A DNA stretch of 64,000 bases from Nocardia bovistercoris (GTDB lineage Bacteria; Actinomycetota; Actinomycetes; Mycobacteriales; Mycobacteriaceae): assembly GCF_015674855.1 (NCBI RefSeq), contig NZ_JADMLG010000008.1, positions 124,001 through 188,000 on the forward strand, given 5' to 3'. Every line of letters begins with the position of its first letter. Within the stretch, counting starts at the first letter, position 1. The notes under the pieces were generated by a model. That model was not told the DNA's origin. It saw nothing but the letters and a program-made list of their open reading frames with translations, and ran no database searches. Shown here in pieces: positions 8,104 to 17,287 of the stretch. Both the position numbers and the translations under genes were made by a program.

Positions 8104-9405
8104 TCACGAGCCCGCGGTCTCGATACCTTTTTGCATTCCGGTGATCGCGTCGTCGACCGACTTGGTGCCCTTCAGCGCGGCATAGGCGTTGTCCTGGATG
8201 GCGTTGGACACCGCACGGTAGAACGGGGTCACCGGGCGCGGCACGGCGCTGGCGATCGAGTCCTTGAGCGCGGGCAGGTACGGCATCTTCGCGATGAGCG
8301 CCGGGTCGTCGTACATCGAGGCGCGCACCGAGGGCAGCGCGCCCGAGGCGACGATGTGCTGGGCGTCCTCGCTGATCAGGTAGCGCAGGAAGTCGAGCGC
8401 GGTGGCCTTGTTCTTGGAGAACGCGCTGATCGCGGCGTTGTAGCCGCCGAGCGTCGAAGCGCCGACACCGGTTTCGCCCGGCAGCGGCGCGACGCCGAAC
8501 TTGTCCTTCACCGTGGAGGATTCGCCGCCGACGTCGCCGAAGGTCGACGGCCACGACCGCAGGAACATCAACTTGCCCTGCGCGAACGCGTTACCGGATT
8601 CCGGCTCCTTGAACGTGATGGCCTCCGGCGGGATGTCGCCGTTCTTGAACGCGCTGACCAGGGTGTTCAGGCCGTTCTTGGCCTGCGGGCTGTTCACGGT
8701 CGGCGTCTTGCCGTCGGGACCGACGAAGCTGCCGCCGAAGGCGTTGATCACCTCGGAGGTGTTCACGGTGAGACCCTCGTACGGCGCGAACTGACCGGCG
8801 TAGCAGCCGATGTTGTTCTCCTTGGCGATCCGGCACTGGCCGAGCATCTGCGCCCACGTGGTCGGCGGCTCGGGCACCAGGTCCTTGCGGTAGAACAGCA
8901 GGCCGCCGTTGGTGTTGCGGGGGGCGGCGTAGAGGGTGTTGTTGTAGGTGGCGCTGGCGACCGGCGGGGAGAGCAGCGCCGAGGTGTCGATCGCGAAGGT
9001 GTCCTTGAGCGGCTGGATCCAGCCCTTGGCGGCGAATTCCGCGGTCCACGGCACATCCAGCGCGACCACGTCGTATCCGGCCTGCTTGGAACTCATGTGC
9101 TCGACCAGGTCGTCGTACTGCTGCGAGGCGTCGTTCGACTGCTCCTTGAACGTCACCTGCTCGTCGGGATGCGACGCGTTCCAGCGTTCGATGAGCTGTT
9201 TCACCACACCGGTCTCGGTGGTGTCCTTGCCCTCGACATAGGTGATGGGCCCGCGCCCGGTGAGGTTCTGACCTGTGGAATTGCCGCCGCTGTCGCTGGT
9301 GCACGCGCTGGTGAACGTCGCCGTCAGCAACGCCGCCGACACGGCCGCGAGCGCGGCGCGTGAGATGAGCGACGAACGTAGGGACGACACCTTCTTCAAA
9401 GCCAT
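8104..9405 (-). CDS. lpqY: Trehalose-binding lipoprotein LpqY-like
   Basis: A 433-residue extracytoplasmic solute-binding lipoprotein (family 1). The signal peptide runs to a lipobox TSAC with the lipidated Cys at residue 35. The mature part has the typical sugar-binder signatures: ETGVVKQLIERWNASHPDEQV, YDVVALDVPWTAEFA, a LLFYRKDL segment, and a cluster of Trp, Asp and Glu residues suited to sugars. Start ATG 9405 is chosen because CTGGAG precedes it; the longer frame upstream is non-coding in character. It heads the lpqY-sugA-sugB operon, and its role would be to capture trehalose at the outer face of the membrane. Confidence 0.9.
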   Translation of the reverse strand: MALKKVSSLRSSLISRAALAAVSAALLTATFTSACTSDSGGNSTGQNLTGRGPITYVEGKDTTETGVVKQLIERWNASHPDEQVTFKEQSNDASQQYDDLVEHMSSKQAGYDVVALDVPWTAEFAAKGWIQPLKDTFAIDTSALLSPPVASATYNNTLYAAPRNTNGGLLFYRKDLVPEPPTTWAQMLGQCRIAKENNIGCYAGQFAPYEGLTVNTSEVINAFGGSFVGPDGKTPTVNSPQAKNGLNTLVSAFKNGDIPPEAITFKEPESGNAFAQGKLMFLRSWPSTFGDVGGESSTVKDKFGVAPLPGETGVGASTLGGYNAAISAFSKNKATALDFLRYLISEDAQHIVASGALPSVRASMYDDPALIAKMPYLPALKDSIASAVPRPVTPFYRAVSNAIQDNAYAALKGTKSVDDAITGMQKGIETAGS

Positions 9406-9576
9406 CTCGGACACTCCAGAGGGTTTACGACGTGAGCAGCGGCACACCCGGCGGTGCACAAGGCAAGATACATCGTGTGCATCGGCCCCGCCCGAATACA
9501 CCCGGCATTCGGTGGTGAGACACAGCACGCCACGCGCGGGCTTGCGCTCGATCACCAGGAGCTAGGCTTGGCGGCG

Positions 9577-10428
9577 ATGACTTCGCCGAACCCGGTACCC
9601 GACCGGATGCTCACGCGGATCGGCGGACTGCTGCGCAAGGCCGAGGCCACCGACAACGAGCACGAGGCCGAAGCGTTCCTGGCCGCAGCCCAACGCCTGG
9701 CCACCAAATCCTCCATCGACCTCGCGGTCGCTCGCGCGCACGTCACGGGGCGTGGCCGCCGCTCCGGGCCGACCCAGCGCGTCATCGCGATCGGGGAACC
9801 CGGCAAGAAGGGCCTGCGCACCTACGTGCAGCTGTTCGTGGCGATCGCCGCCGCCAACGACGTTCGCTGCGATGTCGCGCGCACCTCGACCCAGGTCTAC
9901 GCCTTCGGCTTCGAATCCGACATCGACACCTGCGAAGCGCTCTACGCGAGCCTGCTCGTGCAGATGGTGCGCGCCTCGGACCACTACATCAAATCGGGGC
10001 GGTACCGCACGGCCACCGTGGAGAAGGTGATCGAGGAACAGAAATGGGGCAGGCGAGTGCGGCGCCGGGTCGAGGTTCCCGCCGCGCCGGTCACCGCGCG
10101 ACTCAACTTCCAGATGGCCTTCGCCGCCCGCGTCGGCAATCGCCTGGCCGAGGTCAAATCCGAGGTCGAGACCGAGGCGGTGACGTCGGAGACCGCGCCC
10201 GAAGCGGCGACCGGCACCGCGCTCGCGCTGCGCGACAAACAGGTGGCGCTCACCGACTACTACCGCACCGCTTCGCAGGCGCGCGGCACCTGGCGCGGCC
10301 CGCAGGCCTCGGCCGGGCATTCCGCGGGCGCGCGCCGCGCGGGTGATCTCGCGGGTCGCGCGGCCCGACTCGGCACCGCCGCCGAACTCGACGCGCCACG
10401 CGGTCAGCTCGCCGAGGGCGGATCGTGA
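9577..10428 (+). CDS. DUF2786 domain protein
   Basis: A 283-residue protein. The first 45 residues (LTRIGGLLRKAEATDNEHEAEAF) match the DUF2786 domain, a short helical module of unknown function. The middle contains a second alpha/beta part and the C-terminus is Ala/Arg-rich and low in complexity. The ATG at 9577 is chosen where family similarity begins. It is followed on the same strand, 106 bp on, by a small HExxH protein; my recollection is that DUF2786 proteins and TIGR04338 metallohydrolases occur as neighbours across actinobacteria, so the two probably work together. No activity is known. Confidence 0.75.
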   Translation: MTSPNPVPDRMLTRIGGLLRKAEATDNEHEAEAFLAAAQRLATKSSIDLAVARAHVTGRGRRSGPTQRVIAIGEPGKKGLRTYVQLFVAIAAANDVRCDVARTSTQVYAFGFESDIDTCEALYASLLVQMVRASDHYIKSGRYRTATVEKVIEEQKWGRRVRRRVEVPAAPVTARLNFQMAFAARVGNRLAEVKSEVETEAVTSETAPEAATGTALALRDKQVALTDYYRTASQARGTWRGPQASAGHSAGARRAGDLAGRAARLGTAAELDAPRGQLAEGGS

Positions 10429-10534
10429 GAAGTCGGATGCTCTCTGGAGAGTTGCGGCATGGCGCGCTGACGGCTGTGGTCGGCGGGTCCGTCGCGATGT
10501 CCTCGGAGGTCGCGCGTACTCGGGCGATCCCGAG

Positions 10535-11041
10535 ATGAGTGCGCGTGACACCCAGCGCGCGAAGGTATACGACGCCGAACAACTCGTGCGCGCCATCTTC
10601 GACCGTGCCGACGAGGGGCACGCGCGCACCGTCGACCTGTACGGTTCCCGCCTCACCCTGCCCGTCGAACGTCGCTTCGCCTGCGTGGATTCGGTACAGA
10701 CCTACGTCGCGAAGGTCCTGGCCCTGAACTGGGTCCGCGCCCGCTGGACCCGCGCCGCGCAGCCGGTCAGGGTGCGCTCCCGCCGTGGCACGACGTCGGC
10801 CCATTACGAATCCGAAGGCGCGGTACTCGCCGTACCGCTGCACACCGGCTCGACGGCGTGGGCGCTGCGTGAACTGGTGGTGCTCCACGAACTGGCCCAC
10901 CATCTCGAACCTCCCGACGCGGTCGCCCACGGCCCCGAATTCTGCTCGAGCTACGTGGAACTCGTCGAAGGCGTCATCGGCCCGGAAGCAGCGCTCCTAC
11001 TCCGCGCGACAATGCACGACTGCGGCGTCCGCCTGAGCTGA
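10535..11041 (+). CDS. Putative zinc metallohydrolase, TIGR04338-like
   Basis: A 168-residue protein with a zinc-site motif HELAHHL: His118, Glu119 and His122, with a third ligand candidate His132 in AHGPEF. This HExxH-x9-H layout is that of small actinobacterial metallohydrolases (TIGR04338). No signal peptide is seen, so it is probably cytoplasmic. The ATG at 10535 is preferred because the family pattern (YDAEQLVRAIFDRA) starts just after it; the frame is open for 64 codons upstream but reads as low-quality sequence. It pairs with the DUF2786 gene just upstream. The substrate is unknown. Confidence 0.75.
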   Translation: MSARDTQRAKVYDAEQLVRAIFDRADEGHARTVDLYGSRLTLPVERRFACVDSVQTYVAKVLALNWVRARWTRAAQPVRVRSRRGTTSAHYESEGAVLAVPLHTGSTAWALRELVVLHELAHHLEPPDAVAHGPEFCSSYVELVEGVIGPEAALLLRATMHDCGVRLS

Positions 11042-11247
11042 AGCCGTTCTCCGAGTGTGGCGCGAGGTCAGTGCCCGACGTACGGTATCGAGGTCGTCCA
11101 CGCGGCGCCGCAGTGTGACGGAATCGGAGGGGCTGTCAGAATCTCGACGCGGGCTCCGCGCCACGGCCATCGCGGTGAGGTAGGGCGCTGAATGTGACAC
11201 GGGGTCCGGGCTGCCGCGGCGAGCGGCCGAGGCCGCGGTAGCGGTGC

Positions 11248-12219
11248 TCATCCGTCGAGTAAGGCGCTGACGCGGGTGTAGCGCTCCAGCCACCAGGTGA
11301 CTCGGGTCGGGTCCGGGTGGCGGTAGCGGTCGAGGAGTGCGGGGGCGGGGGGCGGCGGTGTGCGCGGGACGGGGAGGTAGCCGTCGGCGGGCAGCGGTGC
11401 GGGGTCGACCAGGTCGCCGGTGAACAGGGAGGTGGTGCCGAGTCCGCAGGCGAAGTCGAGTTCCGGGAGTGCGCCCGCGAGTGCGAGTTGGGCGGCGAGG
11501 CCGACGCCGGATTCCAGGGCCGAGGAGACCACGCAGGGCAGGCCTGCGGCTTCGGCGACTCGCAGTGCTCGGCGGACTCCTCCGAGCGGAGTGCATTTCA
11601 GCACGGCGATGTCGGCGGCGCCCGCGACCGCGACGCGCAGCGGGTCCTCGGCGCGGCGAATGGATTCGTCCGCGGCGATGCGCACTTCCACCTTGCGGCG
11701 CACCTCCGCCAATTCCTCGATCGTGCGACACGGTTGTTCGACGTATTCCAGACCACCTGCGGCGCGGTCGATTTCGGTGATGTGCGCGATGGCGGTTTCG
11801 ACGTCCCACACCGCGTTGGCGTCGACCCTGATCCGGCCGCCGGGTCCGAGCGCGTCGCGCACCGCCTCGACTCTGGCCAGGTCCTCGGCCAGCGACCCTG
11901 GATGGTCGGCGATCTTCACCTTGGCGGTGCGGCATCCCGAACTCGCGACGATGGCGTGCGCGCGCGGCGGATCCACCGCGGGCACCGTGCAATTGACCGG
12001 GACGCGGTCGCGCACCGGTGCGGGCCAGCCCGCGCCGATCTGTTCGCGCGCGGTCGCCAACCAACCCGCGGCCTCGCGATCGTCGTATTCGGCGAACGGG
12101 CAGAACTCGCCCCAGCCGAGCGGGCCGCGCACGAGTACGCCTTCGCGCACGGTGATGCCCCGGAAGCGGGTCCGCAGCGGTATCGCGTAGACGACGAGGT
12201 CGGTTCCGTAGTCGGTCAT
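11248..12219 (-). CDS. menC: o-Succinylbenzoate synthase
   Basis: An enolase-superfamily enzyme (323 residues) that dehydrates SHCHC to o-succinylbenzoate in menaquinone synthesis. Catalytic features are visible in order: AKVKIAD (KxK with the acid/base Lys), RVDANAVWD (metal Asp), EYVEQPC (metal Glu), AADES (metal Asp) and AVLKCTPLGG (second catalytic Lys), then SSALESGVGL. Length is typical of the actinobacterial enzyme. It stands alone here without other men genes. Sequence 11042-11247, between this gene and the metallohydrolase, shows nothing recognisable. Confidence 0.92.
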   Translation of the reverse strand: MTDYGTDLVVYAIPLRTRFRGITVREGVLVRGPLGWGEFCPFAEYDDREAAGWLATAREQIGAGWPAPVRDRVPVNCTVPAVDPPRAHAIVASSGCRTAKVKIADHPGSLAEDLARVEAVRDALGPGGRIRVDANAVWDVETAIAHITEIDRAAGGLEYVEQPCRTIEELAEVRRKVEVRIAADESIRRAEDPLRVAVAGAADIAVLKCTPLGGVRRALRVAEAAGLPCVVSSALESGVGLAAQLALAGALPELDFACGLGTTSLFTGDLVDPAPLPADGYLPVPRTPPPPAPALLDRYRHPDPTRVTWWLERYTRVSALLDG

Positions 12220-12271
12220 CGGATTCAGAGTACGGGTGGTGCACGCCGGATTCGCGCGCCATTCTTGGATT

Positions 12272-12595
12272 ATGGGGACCTATCGGCGGGGCGGGCTGTC
12301 CGACGCGGTGCGCGTCGCGCTGTCGACGGTGCTCGCGATCTCGTTCGGGATCTTCGTTGTCGCCTTGATACCGCTCTACGACCTGCTCGACCCCGATGCC
12401 GATTCGTCGCTGCTGATCGCTTACGCGGTCGCGTGTCTCGGGGTCATCCTCGCGGTGGTGCTCGCGATCGAACGGGTGCTCGGACGCATCCGCGCGGGCC
12501 GCGCCATCGGCTGGGCTCCGATGGTCGCGGTCCCGGTGCTCGCCGAATCATGGTTGGCGGGCCTGCTCGTGGCGTTGGTGCTGGTCTCGATCTGA
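12272..12595 (+). CDS. Small membrane protein, function unknown
   Basis: A 107-residue protein with three predicted membrane spans: VALSTVLAISFGIFVVALI, LLIAYAVACLGVILAVVLAI and a C-terminal VLAESWLAGLLVALVLV. A short basic stretch (RVLGRIRAGR) lies between spans two and three. I do not recognise the family. Start is uncertain: ATG 12272 has no clear ribosome site and might be leaderless, and a GTG at 12236 is in frame. It is divergent from menC, with 52 bp between the two starts. Confidence 0.6.
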   Translation: MGTYRRGGLSDAVRVALSTVLAISFGIFVVALIPLYDLLDPDADSSLLIAYAVACLGVILAVVLAIERVLGRIRAGRAIGWAPMVAVPVLAESWLAGLLVALVLVSI

Positions 12596-12630
12596 GTGCG
12601 CGGTCGTGCCCGATCTCGGCACGCCCGCGC

Positions 12631-12810
12631 ACTCGGGTGCTCACATCGATCCGGGGATAGACGCGGGACCCGCGAGTCCGGGGTGATCGCCCCGGTCCCG
12701 GGGGATAGAGGTGGGCTTACGCCGGGCGCACCTGCGACTTCGGGTGATCACCCCGATCCCGGGGCAGACGGGTGCCTGCTCGGGAGCACTGGCGAGTTCG
12801 GGTGCTCACA
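12631..12810. repeat. Four degenerate direct repeats with a palindromic core
   Basis: Four copies of a core close to CGGGTGATCACCCCG (12741-12755 is the best copy and contains the perfect palindrome GGTGATCACC) start near 12634, 12680, 12741 and 12799. Copies 1-3 continue into CGATCCCGGGGATAGACG-like sequence. Spacing is uneven (about 45-60 bp). The last copy holds the stop codon of the thiolase gene. The region lies between the convergent small membrane protein and thiolase genes. Confidence 0.6.
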
Positions 12811-13975
12811 GCCGTTCGATGATGGTCGCGTTGGCGAGTCCGCCTGCCTCGCACATGGTTTGCAGTCCGTAGCGCGCGCCGCGTTCGGCCATGGCGTGCA
12901 CCAGCGTCGTCATGAGTCGCGCGCCGGACGCGCCGAGCGGATGGCCGATCGCGATGGCGCCGCCGTTGACATTGACCCGCGACAGGTCGGCCCCGGTGTC
13001 CTGCGCCCAGGCCAGCACCACCGGCGCGAACGCCTCGTTGATCTCGACCAGATCGATATCGGAGATCTGGAGTCCGGCGCGCTGCAACACCTTTCGGGTC
13101 GCCGGGATGACCGCGGTGAGCATCAGCAGGGGATCGTCGCCCGCCACCGCGAAGCTGTGCAGTCGCGCCAGCGGCTTCAGGCCGAGTTCACGCGCCTTCT
13201 CGCCGGTCATGATGAGCACGGCCGCGCTGCCGTCGCTGACCTGGCTCGCGCTGGCCGCCGTTATGCGCCAGTCGATTTCGGGGAAGCGCGCGGCCATCGC
13301 CGCGTCGTAGTAGGCGGGACGCAACGCGCCGAGGGTTTCCAGGGTGCTGCCGACGCGGATGCCTTCGTCGGTCCGCAGTCCCGCGATGGGCGCGAGTTCG
13401 GCGCCGAAGGAACCGTTCTTGGTCGCCAGCGCGGCCTTCTCATGGCTGGCCAGCGAGAATTCGTCGAGTCGGGCGCGGCTCAGGTTCCAGCGGGCCGCGA
13501 TGAGTTCGGCGCCGATACCCTGGGAGACAAGACCTTCCGGATAACGTTCGGCGAAGCCGACCCCGGAGAAGTCGCCGCCGCCGGTCATGCTCGCGCCCAT
13601 GGGAATTCGGCCCATGGATTCCACGCCCGCGGCCACCACGATGTCGTAGGCGCCCGCGATCACGCCCTGGGCGGCGAAGTGGATGGCCTGCTGACTGCTG
13701 CCGCACTGGCGGTCGACGGTGGTGGCCGGGACCGATTCGGGATAGCCCGCCGCCAGTGCCGCCCGCCGGGTCATATTCGCGCCCTGTTCGCCGACCTGGC
13801 TGACGATGCCGCCTATCACGTCATCGATCAGGACGGGATCGATGCCGCTGCGATCGACCACTTCGCGCAGGCTGTGCGCGAGCAGGTCCACCGCGTGGAC
13901 GTCGTGCAGCGCGCCACTGGCCTTGCCCTTGCCGATCGGAGTGCGTACCGCTTCGACGATCACCGCGTCTCTCAT
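12806..13975 (-). CDS. Thiolase family protein (acetyl-CoA acetyltransferase)
   Basis: A 389-residue thiolase that should cleave or form 3-ketoacyl-CoA. The nucleophile Cys91 lies in VDRQCGSSQQ; downstream are INEAFAP, GGAIAIGHPLGASG with the catalytic His, and the second Cys in TMCEAGGLAN. The last motif differs from the common CxGGG form but occurs in several actinobacterial thiolases. ATG 13975 is preceded by GGAAGG; the longer frame upstream is non-coding. It is divergently transcribed from an HxlR regulator with about 90-110 bp between starts, which suggests that regulator controls it. Chain-length preference is unknown. Confidence 0.9.
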   Translation of the reverse strand: MRDAVIVEAVRTPIGKGKASGALHDVHAVDLLAHSLREVVDRSGIDPVLIDDVIGGIVSQVGEQGANMTRRAALAAGYPESVPATTVDRQCGSSQQAIHFAAQGVIAGAYDIVVAAGVESMGRIPMGASMTGGGDFSGVGFAERYPEGLVSQGIGAELIAARWNLSRARLDEFSLASHEKAALATKNGSFGAELAPIAGLRTDEGIRVGSTLETLGALRPAYYDAAMAARFPEIDWRITAASASQVSDGSAAVLIMTGEKARELGLKPLARLHSFAVAGDDPLLMLTAVIPATRKVLQRAGLQISDIDLVEINEAFAPVVLAWAQDTGADLSRVNVNGGAIAIGHPLGASGARLMTTLVHAMAERGARYGLQTMCEAGGLANATIIERL

Positions 13976-14086
13976 GGTGCTTCCTTCCGGAGCGAGTCGG
14001 GCCGCTTCGCCTGACTCTTTCGACCTATAGTCAACGTAACATCTGAATATGGTCGCCTCAAGCCAGCAATGGCTATGATGTTCGTC

Positions 14087-14587
14087 ATGGCAGCCGTGAT
14101 GGAAGGGCCACTGGCCGATCTGAGTTCGTGGAAACCGCTGGAATGCTCCATCGCGAAGGCGATGGACGTGATCGGCGCCCGATCGGCGATCCTGATCCTT
14201 CGCGAGGCCTACTACGGCACCCGCCGCTTCGACGGATTCGCCGCCCGCGTCGGCATCACCGACGCCGCCGCCAGCGCCCAACTGCGCAAACTCACCGACG
14301 CGGGCCTGCTGGCCAAACAGCCGTACCAGGAGAACGGGCAGCGCACCCGTCACGAATACGTCCTCACCGACATGGGACGTGACCTGCTCCCCGTCGTCCT
14401 CGCCCTCATGCAGTGGGGCGACGCCTACCTCCAGCCGGGACCGGCGCCGCTACTGCTGGTCGAGGAGGCCACCGGCGCGCCCGTCCGCGTCGAGGTGCGC
14501 AGCGCGACAGGCAAGGAGATCGCCCTCGACGAACTCGGAGTCCGCCTCAACGAGGACTACCGCCGCTCCCGCCGCGCCGCGCGCTGA
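14087..14587 (+). CDS. HxlR family transcriptional regulator
   Basis: A winged-helix regulator of about 166 residues. The HxlR signature is plain: CSIAKAMDVIGARSAILILRE, then RRFDGFAARVGITDAAASAQLRKL, and EYVLTDMGRDL near the end of the DNA-binding domain. The C-terminal 45 residues are an extra strand-rich part. Several in-frame ATG codons lie at 14069, 14075, 14078 and 14087; the last is used here, but the true start is not certain. Its divergent placement beside the thiolase gene points to that gene as its target. Confidence 0.85.
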   Translation: MAAVMEGPLADLSSWKPLECSIAKAMDVIGARSAILILREAYYGTRRFDGFAARVGITDAAASAQLRKLTDAGLLAKQPYQENGQRTRHEYVLTDMGRDLLPVVLALMQWGDAYLQPGPAPLLLVEEATGAPVRVEVRSATGKEIALDELGVRLNEDYRRSRRAAR

Positions 14588-14598
14588 ACCGAACCGGC

Positions 14599-15681
14599 TC
14601 AGTTCAGTCGACTCCCGTCGGCGGCGTCGAAGAAGTAGATGTGCTCGGCCGTGGTGTTGAGTCGCAATCGCGCGCCCTTGCTCGGCGGATTGCGCCAGTC
14701 GACCCGCGCCACGATCGTCTCGCCCCCGCCGTTCGCCCGCTCATCGGCGGCGGTGCGGCCGTAGACGTAGGCGTCGGACCCGAGTTCCTCGACCACGTCG
14801 ACCTCCATCGCGATGCCGGACACCGCGGTGTCGCTCAGCTCGAAATGCTCGGGCCTGATGCCGATGGTCACCGTATGCCCTGACGTCGCGCGCGGCACCG
14901 GGAAACGCTGACCGCCGAGACTCACCGCGCCGTCGATCACCGCCAGCGTGAACATGTTCATCGCGGGCGAACCCATGAACCCCGCGACGAAGGCGTTGGC
15001 CGGGTCGCGGTACAGGTCGCGCGGGGCCGCGCACTGCTGCAACAGCCCGTCCTTGAGCACCGCGACCCGGTCGCCCATGGTCATCGCCTCGACCTGGTCG
15101 TGGGTGACGTACACGGTGGTGGTGCCGAGCCGCCGCTGCAACTGCGCGATCTGGGTGCGGGTCTGCACACGCAGTTTGGCGTCGAGGTTCGACAGCGGTT
15201 CGTCCATCAGGAACACCTGCGGCTGCCGCACGATCGCGCGCCCCATGGCGACCCGCTGCCGCTGTCCGCCCGACAGCGCCTTCGGTTTGCGATCCAGGTA
15301 CGGCTCCAGATCCAGCAGTTTCGCCGCAGCCAGCACCCGCTGCTCTTTCTCGGCCTTCGCGACCTTGGCCAGTTTCAGCGCGAAGCCCATGTTCTCGGCC
15401 ACCGTCATATGCGGGTACAGCGCGTAGTTCTGGAACACCATCGCGATATCGCGCGCTTTCGGCTCGGCGTGCGTCACGTCGTCGGCGCCGATCAGGATGC
15501 GCCCGCCGTTGACCTCCTCCAAGCCCGCGAGCATGCGCAGCGAGGTCGACTTCCCGCAGCCCGAGGGACCGACGAGGACGAGGAATTCCCCGTCGGCGAT
15601 CTGGAGATCCAACCGGTCGACAGCCGGTTTCGTCGCTCCCGGATACAGCCGCGTCGCGGCGTCGAAGGTCACCGTAGCCAT
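14599..15681 (-). CDS. sugC: Sugar ABC transporter ATPase, SugC/UgpC-like
   Basis: A 360-residue MalK-class ATPase. It has Walker A (GPSGCGKST), the Q-loop MVFQNYALYPHMTV, the ABC signature LSGGQRQR, Walker B (VFLMDEPLSNLD), the H-loop YVTHDQ, and a C-terminal OB-fold regulatory domain (TIGIRPEHFEL). The family powers LpqY-SugAB. Here it lies on the same strand as those genes but about 5 kb beyond the lpqY start, behind unrelated genes, so it is either the detached sugC or a shared ATPase for several importers. ATG 15681 is chosen to fit the conserved N-terminus MATVTFD. Confidence 0.85.
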   Translation of the reverse strand: MATVTFDAATRLYPGATKPAVDRLDLQIADGEFLVLVGPSGCGKSTSLRMLAGLEEVNGGRILIGADDVTHAEPKARDIAMVFQNYALYPHMTVAENMGFALKLAKVAKAEKEQRVLAAAKLLDLEPYLDRKPKALSGGQRQRVAMGRAIVRQPQVFLMDEPLSNLDAKLRVQTRTQIAQLQRRLGTTTVYVTHDQVEAMTMGDRVAVLKDGLLQQCAAPRDLYRDPANAFVAGFMGSPAMNMFTLAVIDGAVSLGGQRFPVPRATSGHTVTIGIRPEHFELSDTAVSGIAMEVDVVEELGSDAYVYGRTAADERANGGGETIVARVDWRNPPSKGARLRLNTTAEHIYFFDAADGSRLN

Positions 15682-15781
15682 GACAAATCCACATCCCATC
15701 CCGGCAGGAACGTGCCGGACGATCCGAGTACAGGGTTGACCGGGGATCCTAACGGACGCGGACGCGGGTTACGCGGCGCGG

Positions 15782-17050
15782 CTACGGGTCGAACGGGCGA
15801 TCCGCCGGGGCGAGTACCGGCACGGATTTCGAGATGAGCGAGACCAGTCGCCACGGCCGGTCGGTGTCGATGGTCGACTTGCCGCTGGTGAGCACCGCCC
15901 CCGACAGCCCGCGCCGCGGATCGGCCCAGCCGTACTGGGTGGTGAGACCGCTGCGCCCGAAATGCGCGCCGGTGTCGCGCCCGAATTTCGATCGGCGGCC
16001 ACCCAGTTCGAAGCCGGCGCGGCTCACCCGACCGGCGACACCTGGCAGCCACGGCGCGGGCCGGATCGCATCGCGCAGCGCGTCCGCGCCGATGACGCGC
16101 ACACCGCCGAGTTCGCCTCCGCGGGCGAGGATTTCGTAGAAGCGCGACAGTTCGTAGGCGGTGGTGACCAGATTCCCCGATGGGAGTTCCGCGGTCAGGA
16201 ACGCCGCCGTCGCCTCCGGTGACCGAGACACGCGCCCCATGCCGCCACCGAGCGCCTTGCGCGCGAGGAAGTTCGCCACCCTCGACGACGGGGGTCCGGT
16301 CTTCACACCTGCCACCACCGCGTCCACGTCGGCGGGGTCGACGCCGAAGTTCGTCCAGCGGAACCCCAACGGCGTGAGCACCCGGTCGCGCAGGTGATCG
16401 CGCATCCGCGCACCGGTGGCTCGCTCGACCAGCAGGCGCAGGATCAACCCGCTGGTGAGCGCGTGGTAGACACGGAAACGGCCGGGCGGCCAACTCGGCA
16501 CGAGATCGGTGAGACCGCGCACCGCCGCTTCCTCGTCGACGATGAGATCGAAACCCTTGTGCGGCCCGGTCAAGAACGGGACGCCCGCCGCGTGCGACAG
16601 CACATCCCCGATGGTGATCCGCGCTTTCCCGTTCGCCGCGAACTCCGGAATGTACTCGCAGACCGGATCTTTCGCCGCGAACGCACCTTGCTCCATGAGC
16701 ATCGCGGCCACGGTCGCGGCCACACCCTTCGCCGTGGAGAACCCGCAGAACGGCGTCTCGGGCGTCGCGAGCACCTTCTCCGCGTCGATCGCGTCGGCGG
16801 GACCGTTCCCGCGCGCGTGCCCGATCGCGCGGTTCAACACGATCCGGCCGCCCCGGCGCAAGCAGATCTGGACCGCTGGCGTCGATCCGAGCCGATACCA
16901 CTCGCGTACGGCTGACCACACCGCGTCGACCTGCGCGCGGGACAGCCCCGCGTCGGCCGGATCATCCTCGTGACCGACCGTCGTCACCGTGTCCACATCG
17001 TCGGCGACGGTGACCAGAGAGCGAAGCTGCGCGTTCACCTCGGCGAGCAT
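15782..17050 (-). CDS. Serine hydrolase of the beta-lactamase/EstB family
   Basis: A 422-residue protein with the penicillin-binding fold of class C beta-lactamases and related esterases. The nucleophile motif STAK is at residues 105-108 (FCGFSTAKGV) and the second-motif Tyr is Y195 in FRVYHALTSG. Typical neighbours are also present: SHAAGVPF, LGFRWTNFGV and GRSGLTTQYGWADP. No signal peptide is seen from ATG 17050, so it is probably an intracellular esterase or peptidase rather than a drug-inactivating lactamase. ATG 17050 is picked because AGGTGTGG precedes it and upstream codons are Arg-rich and unlikely. Confidence 0.82.
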   Translation of the reverse strand: MLAEVNAQLRSLVTVADDVDTVTTVGHEDDPADAGLSRAQVDAVWSAVREWYRLGSTPAVQICLRRGGRIVLNRAIGHARGNGPADAIDAEKVLATPETPFCGFSTAKGVAATVAAMLMEQGAFAAKDPVCEYIPEFAANGKARITIGDVLSHAAGVPFLTGPHKGFDLIVDEEAAVRGLTDLVPSWPPGRFRVYHALTSGLILRLLVERATGARMRDHLRDRVLTPLGFRWTNFGVDPADVDAVVAGVKTGPPSSRVANFLARKALGGGMGRVSRSPEATAAFLTAELPSGNLVTTAYELSRFYEILARGGELGGVRVIGADALRDAIRPAPWLPGVAGRVSRAGFELGGRRSKFGRDTGAHFGRSGLTTQYGWADPRRGLSGAVLTSGKSTIDTDRPWRLVSLISKSVPVLAPADRPFDP

Positions 17051-17287
17051 ATCGACCACACCTGATCGCCGGCTGAGTACCGACCACCACCGCGAGTTCC
17101 GTCGACGAGACCGTGCGCGGCGACGCGAGCAGAGTGGAACGCCGTTGCGGGAGTCGCCACCGTCGCCGAACCCCGGTCGGATCACCTTGTTCTCCCGGCG
17201 GAGTCATCCGATCGCCGAGGAGCCTTCGAGAATGGTCGCGGCGGCCAGGCCACCGGCCACGCCGCGAGCGCGACGACCGGTAGCGCG

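Noticed and set aside
12631..12810. Possible CRISPR array
   Set aside because: Only four degenerate repeats with uneven spacing and an internal palindrome, no cas genes, and one copy overlapping a coding stop.
15782..17050. Antibiotic-inactivating beta-lactamase
   Set aside because: No signal peptide is seen, and the YxN motif is replaced by Y-H-A. The sequence fits EstB-like esterases or peptidases of the same fold.
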